The notes under the pieces are model-generated. The model was not told the origin of the DNA. It worked only from the letters and a program-made list of their open reading frames with translations, and did no database searches. A stretch of DNA of 42,201 nucleotides from Tissierellia bacterium (GTDB lineage Bacteria > Bacillota > Clostridia > Tissierellales > Peptoniphilaceae): contig JAUNLK010000013.1 of assembly GCA_030535395.1 (NCBI GenBank), positions 1 to 42,201 on the forward strand. Reading direction: 5' to 3'. Positions 39,201-42,201 of the stretch are shown in pieces (position 1 is the stretch's first letter; every line of letters starts with the position of its first letter). The position numbers and the translations under genes were made by a program.

Positions 39201-40241
39201 GACGGCAAGACTGCAGCAGAAAAATATTACCAACTGCTAGATGATCGTGACCCAGTTACTGGAAAACCCAAAATGCTTCTCGATGAAGAGGGCGACTGGG
39301 AAGCAGCAGAAACCGAAGCCTACATCTATGATGAGTTCAGTCCCATCGACAAAAACAGGACCGTCTATGCTGTGTTCGGACTTGGAGGAAGACCAGCAGA
39401 AAACCTGACTCAAGGATATGACGAGGAAGCTGACAAACAATTCATCGCCGGCAACATCAGTGGTGCTGGTGAAACTACTCCAGTGGATCCTTCCAAAACC
39501 GTGGTTACCCTTGTAAATGCCGATGGAAGTGAAATCCAAGATAAAAATGGAGCACCCATCAAAGCAACGGTTAACTCAGATGGATCATTTGAGTTTGTCA
39601 TTGACGATACCAATCGAGAGCAACTTAAGGGTGTAGAAGAAGTCTTTGTTCAAGTTCGAGAAGAAAGCAGAACCAGAGTCCAAGCAGCTGATGTAAACCT
39701 CGACCTTGAACCCCCCACCTTCACCGAAGGCAAAAAACTCACGATTGAAGTGGACCCCTACGGCTATCAAGCTAAAGTAAACGGAGAAGCAGTAGACCCC
39801 TCGGGAATCCTGAGATTCTATGCAAATGGTGAAAAAGAAAGCGGCTACTACAAAGCAGATGCATCAGTGGGTACGGTTACAAACGACCAAATTATTAAGG
39901 TGGAAAACAAGACGACTGAAGTGCCTGTTGTAGTAGTGGACAAATACGGCAACAAAGCTGAAACGACACTTCCTGTTGAAACCGTAGTGGCAGAACCAAC
40001 CCTCAAGGTGCAAAAACCCAGAGTAGGCAAAGACTACCTTATGGTGACAGCAGATGATGGAGCCGTTCTGACCATAGAGATCACCAGAAGCGACTCAACC
40101 TTAACAACCATCACCCATACACAAGTCGAGGCACAAGATAAGATCACCCTTACGGGTATCACCCTTGCGAAAAGCGATAAAATCAAAATCACTGCAAGTG
40201 TTAACGGACAAGAAAAGGTCCTGAACACCAGAGTGAGATAA
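36222..40241 (+). CDS. Large secreted surface protein of unknown function
   Basis: A 1339-residue exported protein I cannot assign to a named family. The start is the GTG at 36222, eight bases after GGGAGGTAAAATC. The N-terminus 'GRKFSKKILVALTALMLLAMLPININAA' is a clear signal peptide. Residues to about 650 are Asn/Lys/Thr-rich and beta-like. The rest has repeat-like beta modules: 'DKSDDQDYVKVLF' at 831-843 also occurs in the next gene, and the end is Ig-like ('VVVVDKYGNKAETTLPVE'). No LPXTG, SLH or membrane anchor is visible at the C-terminus ('EKVLNTRVR'), so it is released or held non-covalently. Base composition is more AT-rich than the first 34 kb, most strongly in the first 2 kb. A role in adhesion or host contact is inferred. 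Confidence 0.85.
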   Translation: MGRKFSKKILVALTALMLLAMLPININAATPMANWEGTINENAFWPTPSGITYDDRGLTTTPWTSFDIGFQGYSIDGEGRTVINLKLMAYSTALPSTVAAKYNYQYAQFKLDPELNAMVDWDKSFIGTLGYQNDPSKNGAEDKIGFANGVPAQKGVYQVKMDDLKKDGSYSSRVWNNPIKLVLKEGKTVTNLKKDYVVQARFLNLAQNMYRAMIERDTNTGINGYNAYTSSTIVPGKSHLVAGEVQNRATYVGSGSALEPPTFTQSQIVPIYDEENQKLYIYHAQIKQASDYLMFEEGHIGYRISFDQRFREYLKEDDSGLVGYITMGNEYAQPYEGTTKTVALKLGDANTVGESTVFQVGNNDFQKTDDIEKSTIVSDDIRQVYLHSAGFTLKNLFTISVFNINEEKLKDENFTEADKMLESFGLKAGFVLDTLDTQYKKDFGGWSVYKYTPTENLVIPANGKITITTDKPFGKNIFGSDSTDYAVTVAKQLLVRIGGEEGMTYIMPSRTGEYRGLTAVKNNYNVRKFEIPFKEGATIEAGQTIEVFIPVDGDNNGKFTDNVVNLYFNGDEKTSADTVKITQEDPETFHKIHPARVMENASKVAGIVFDRTLRPVVDEIFTDATEYTGNSLYPESTIKAVDITNNNEKTNKVKTTVGSEVSPVVVNGRKYNYAFKFGDITLAGKLLKDRQIPFYNQDVGRLASDNVVEQVQAKVTFNMTDNSVAQVDEKNVLEKVAPLNKEYRLSSIGDENTQYRPSGFAKLQETKDENGKVTGGTVTGADNLKLDENQQVVPVTVVLEDRNETRHVINYFNHNGQTYDIYADDAVTREDKSDDQDYVKVLFSANESTFTDGVTTQVVAYARKGAKFGHVTAALNLDVEKKETWSEEENRNVNEYFTNTWALTTDNAAKAITDDTVITENDAEKIFYAKFSTDRASKRAGLDATVLADVAKQARVDLLKRQFPIEQELTIPANKQLVGWTTVRLTDDPVDQPDGKTAAEKYYQLLDDRDPVTGKPKMLLDEEGDWEAAETEAYIYDEFSPIDKNRTVYAVFGLGGRPAENLTQGYDEEADKQFIAGNISGAGETTPVDPSKTVVTLVNADGSEIQDKNGAPIKATVNSDGSFEFVIDDTNREQLKGVEEVFVQVREESRTRVQAADVNLDLEPPTFTEGKKLTIEVDPYGYQAKVNGEAVDPSGILRFYANGEKESGYYKADASVGTVTNDQIIKVENKTTEVPVVVVDKYGNKAETTLPVETVVAEPTLKVQKPRVGKDYLMVTADDGAVLTIEITRSDSTLTTITHTQVEAQDKITLTGITLAKSDKIKITASVNGQEKVLNTRVR

Positions 40242-40246
40242 GGTAT

Positions 40247-40297
40247 AAATGTGAGCCCAACTCCCACGGAAATCCCTGGGAGTTGGGAGCTCATTTA
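40247..40297 (+). terminator. Long hairpin between the two surface protein genes
   Basis: CCAACTCCCA (40257-40266) pairs with TGGGAGTTGG (40277-40286). The stem extends outward as TGAGC/GCTCA with a two-base bulge and ends in ATTTATATAG. The weak T run suggests a leaky terminator or attenuator that could let some transcription reach the next gene. Confidence 0.7.
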
Positions 40298-40334
40298 TAT
40301 AGAAGTTGAGATTGAATTGATTGAGGAGGAAGCC

Positions 40335-42201
40335 ATGAACAAAAAGCTATTGAGCCTACTACTAGCACTCATCATGCTCATCGGCTCAGTAAGTCCGGCT
40401 TTTGCTCAAACCACACTGGGGCAAGTTGAAACCCCCAGCCCAGAGCAACAGCTGTACGTCGAAAAAAATGGTAAACTCAAAATACCATTAAAACTGAACA
40501 CACAGCCCCGAATAGCCACAAGATCAACATACGCTACTAGATCCACTGAACCTGGATTTGGAGAAACCAAAATAGTCCTAACCATTACTAAAACAGGTTT
40601 AAATGGAGATTTCCCATTTTCTGACATATTTGGAAATTCTACTACTGCAACTTTAGAATACTACGATCCTGAAACAGGTGAAGCCAGAGATGTAGAAACT
40701 GTAACATTCGGACCGGCTGATACAGAAGTAGAGTTCCAAACAATTTTAGACATGCAAGAGGTAATAGATGGAAATTACTCTGTATATTTTTCAGGAGAAA
40801 ATGTTGCAGGTAAAATCACATCTATTGAGGAAACCCAAGACCCCCAACTGGGGAATAATGTGACCAATGCAAGCATTGAAATCATCCAACTGAGAAACGC
40901 AGACGTAATCATCAAGACGGTTACCGAAGAAGACCCCAACACAGCAATAGCCAACCCAACAACAGCTGCTACAACTGGAAAGATAATACTAACCAGCACT
41001 GACGGTAAAGTGGCTGTAGAAGAAGACCTTTGGAGTGGCAATGATCCAAAAATTATGGTTGATGAAGAAGAATTTGAAGTTAGCATCAACCCCGGCTTCA
41101 ATGTAGAAGTGAAAGGCCTCGACAACGGCGTACTGGTTGACACCGCAGGAAACCATGTCTATAAACCAGCCATAACCGTAGATCCTAAAGGGATAAAAGC
41201 TACAGAAGTAGTCTTCACCCAAAAACCACTAGTAACAACAGATGACAAATCTGCAGATCGAGACTACGTCAAAGTAACCTTTGATAAAGGAGAACATGGA
41301 ACACTAGACTCCACCCCTGTCTACTACGTCTTTGCAGGAGTGAACCTTGGCAAAAGACTAACGCCTCCAACAGTAACAGCAGATACTGATTGGGAGTTTA
41401 CAGACTGGAAACCTGGATTAGCAACAAAATATACAGGACCTACAATTCATATAGCTCAGTATGCAAATGAGCCAGAAGTAATCGTTCCGGTATTTGATCC
41501 AGAAACTGGAAATTATCCAGCATACCCACATGGATATTTTACAATCACGTTCTATGCGACTGAATCAGACTCAGAGAGCCAAATTGATGGTACATTTCCA
41601 AATGAGCAAGATAATCAACCCATCCATGTAAAACAAGGCGTAACTTGGGATAATCAAAAACTTCAGAACGCTATAGCAGCTCTTAATCCGAAAGATAATG
41701 ATGACGAAAACAGACCACTTGCAGCTTGGAAAGCTGAAGATGGTAGCAATGTACCAAATGGTACAAATGAAGTGCAGGATAACGAAACCTTCTACGCTGA
41801 ATATAATGCGAAAGTAACCTTTGTGTCCGAAGACGAAACGAAGGGAACAGTAGGAGATAATAACATTGTCTATGTATTGAAGAGCGCCAACAAGACCTTG
41901 GCCGATGTCGCTGCACCTGCCACGACACCAGCAGAAGGCTATAAGTTCGAGAAATGGACTCCTGCTCTGGATGAAACCACTGCAGTCGACCAAGACCTCA
42001 CCGTTGAGGGTAGCTTTGCTAAACTTGAGGAAGTCGTAGGACCAGTCGATCCTGGTAAAACACCGAATCCCGACGAAAATCAGTACTGGACCGTAACCTT
42101 CACTACTGCGGACGCTGCAACCGGCACCGTAGCGGCTGAAAACACCGTCTATGTATTGAAGAGCGCCAACAAGACCTTGGCCGATGTCGCTGCACCTGCC
42201 A
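40335..42201 (+). CDS. Secreted repeat-containing surface protein (3' partial)
   Basis: The frame is open from an ATG behind TTGAGGAGGAAGCC to the window edge, giving 622 residues without a stop. Residues 1-24 are a signal peptide ('MNKKLLSLLLALIMLIGSVSPAFA'). The first 300 residues are beta-rich and unassigned. 'DKSADRDYVKVTF' at 304-316 parallels the upstream protein. From about 495, repeats of roughly 93 residues begin ('AKVTFVSEDETKGTVGDNNIVYVLKSANKTLADV...EGYKFEKWTP'), resembling InlB B-repeat-like modules of Gram-positive surface proteins. A second repeat starts near 600 and is cut by the window. A 55-bp segment is identical in both. A wall anchor would lie beyond the window. It is probably an adhesin-like protein, by inference. 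Confidence 0.85.
   Translation, partial: MNKKLLSLLLALIMLIGSVSPAFAQTTLGQVETPSPEQQLYVEKNGKLKIPLKLNTQPRIATRSTYATRSTEPGFGETKIVLTITKTGLNGDFPFSDIFGNSTTATLEYYDPETGEARDVETVTFGPADTEVEFQTILDMQEVIDGNYSVYFSGENVAGKITSIEETQDPQLGNNVTNASIEIIQLRNADVIIKTVTEEDPNTAIANPTTAATTGKIILTSTDGKVAVEEDLWSGNDPKIMVDEEEFEVSINPGFNVEVKGLDNGVLVDTAGNHVYKPAITVDPKGIKATEVVFTQKPLVTTDDKSADRDYVKVTFDKGEHGTLDSTPVYYVFAGVNLGKRLTPPTVTADTDWEFTDWKPGLATKYTGPTIHIAQYANEPEVIVPVFDPETGNYPAYPHGYFTITFYATESDSESQIDGTFPNEQDNQPIHVKQGVTWDNQKLQNAIAALNPKDNDDENRPLAAWKAEDGSNVPNGTNEVQDNETFYAEYNAKVTFVSEDETKGTVGDNNIVYVLKSANKTLADVAAPATTPAEGYKFEKWTPALDETTAVDQDLTVEGSFAKLEEVVGPVDPGKTPNPDENQYWTVTFTTADAATGTVAAENTVYVLKSANKTLADVAAPA
41868..41922 (+). repeat. 55-bp exact coding repeat, copy 1
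   Basis: Starts GTCTATGTATTGAAGAGCGC and encodes 'VYVLKSANKTLADVAAPA'. It is identical base for base to 42147-42201, 279 bp (93 codons) later. Confidence 0.95.
42147..42201 (+). repeat. 55-bp exact coding repeat, copy 2 (cut by window end)
   Basis: Second identical copy of 41868-41922. The window stops while identity still holds, so the true repeat may be longer. Confidence 0.95.

Overview
The window comes from an anaerobic Firmicute, most likely class Tissierellia or Clostridia. The evidence is a T-box leader on tyrS, strong GGAGG ribosome sites, the comEC-holA-rpsT neighbourhood, an EndoA/MazF toxin, a class B sortase with an LPXTG protein, and SLH/CsaB surface-anchoring genes. Genus cannot be fixed by eye. 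Positions 1 to about 34.6 kb are visibly GC-rich and gene-dense. From about 35.7 kb the DNA becomes clearly more AT-rich and carries large secreted proteins, which looks like a variable surface-protein island.

Layout: (1) 1-0.9 kb, the end of an LPQTG cell-wall protein and its sortase B. (2) 0.9-4.7 kb, a Crp/Fnr regulator divergent from a two-gene permease (the second half carries a ferredoxin domain), then a Na/Pi cotransporter-PhoU protein. (3) 4.9-8.0 kb, tyrS with a T-box leader, divergent from an AcpS-NnrD fusion gene and a MazF-type toxin without a visible antitoxin. (4) 8.1-15.5 kb, a tightly overlapping operon for a cell-wall glycopolymer: GT4 glycosyltransferase, DUF4330 protein, membrane protein, O-antigen-ligase-like protein, CsaB pyruvyl transferase, TagA/WecG transferase and transketolase. 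(5) 15.5-20.9 kb, a monocistronic FMN-binding lipoprotein, iron-type alcohol dehydrogenase, M17 aminopeptidase and an EF-G paralogue. (6) 20.9-21.7 kb, a noncoding array of degenerate 20-bp units. (7) 21.7-34.5 kb, a TIGR00300-type protein, a Zn-phospholipase-C-like protein, a TPR-like protein with a histidine tail, thrC-thrB, an AlaX-like protein that has lost its zinc ligands, comEC-holA, rpsT, and an SLH protein with a cysteine-peptidase-like domain. (8) 34.6-36.2 kb, a repeat-rich noncoding stretch with a purine-only tract, 124-bp direct repeats, and a strong promoter overlapped by a perfect palindrome. (9) 36.2-42.2 kb, two large secreted, repeat-containing surface proteins, the second cut by the window end.

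How it fits together: CsaB and TagA probably make the pyruvylated secondary wall polymer that SLH domains bind, so the operon at 8-15 kb likely supplies the anchor for the SLH protein at 32 kb. Sortase B gives a second, covalent route to the wall. No tRNA, rRNA, CRISPR array or intact insertion sequence was seen. The most unusual items are the 20-bp phased repeat array, the tyrS T-box with an apparently minimal Stem I, the AcpS-NnrD fusion, the zinc-less AlaX homologue, the SLH-peptidase, and the repeat/operator region ahead of the surface-protein island.
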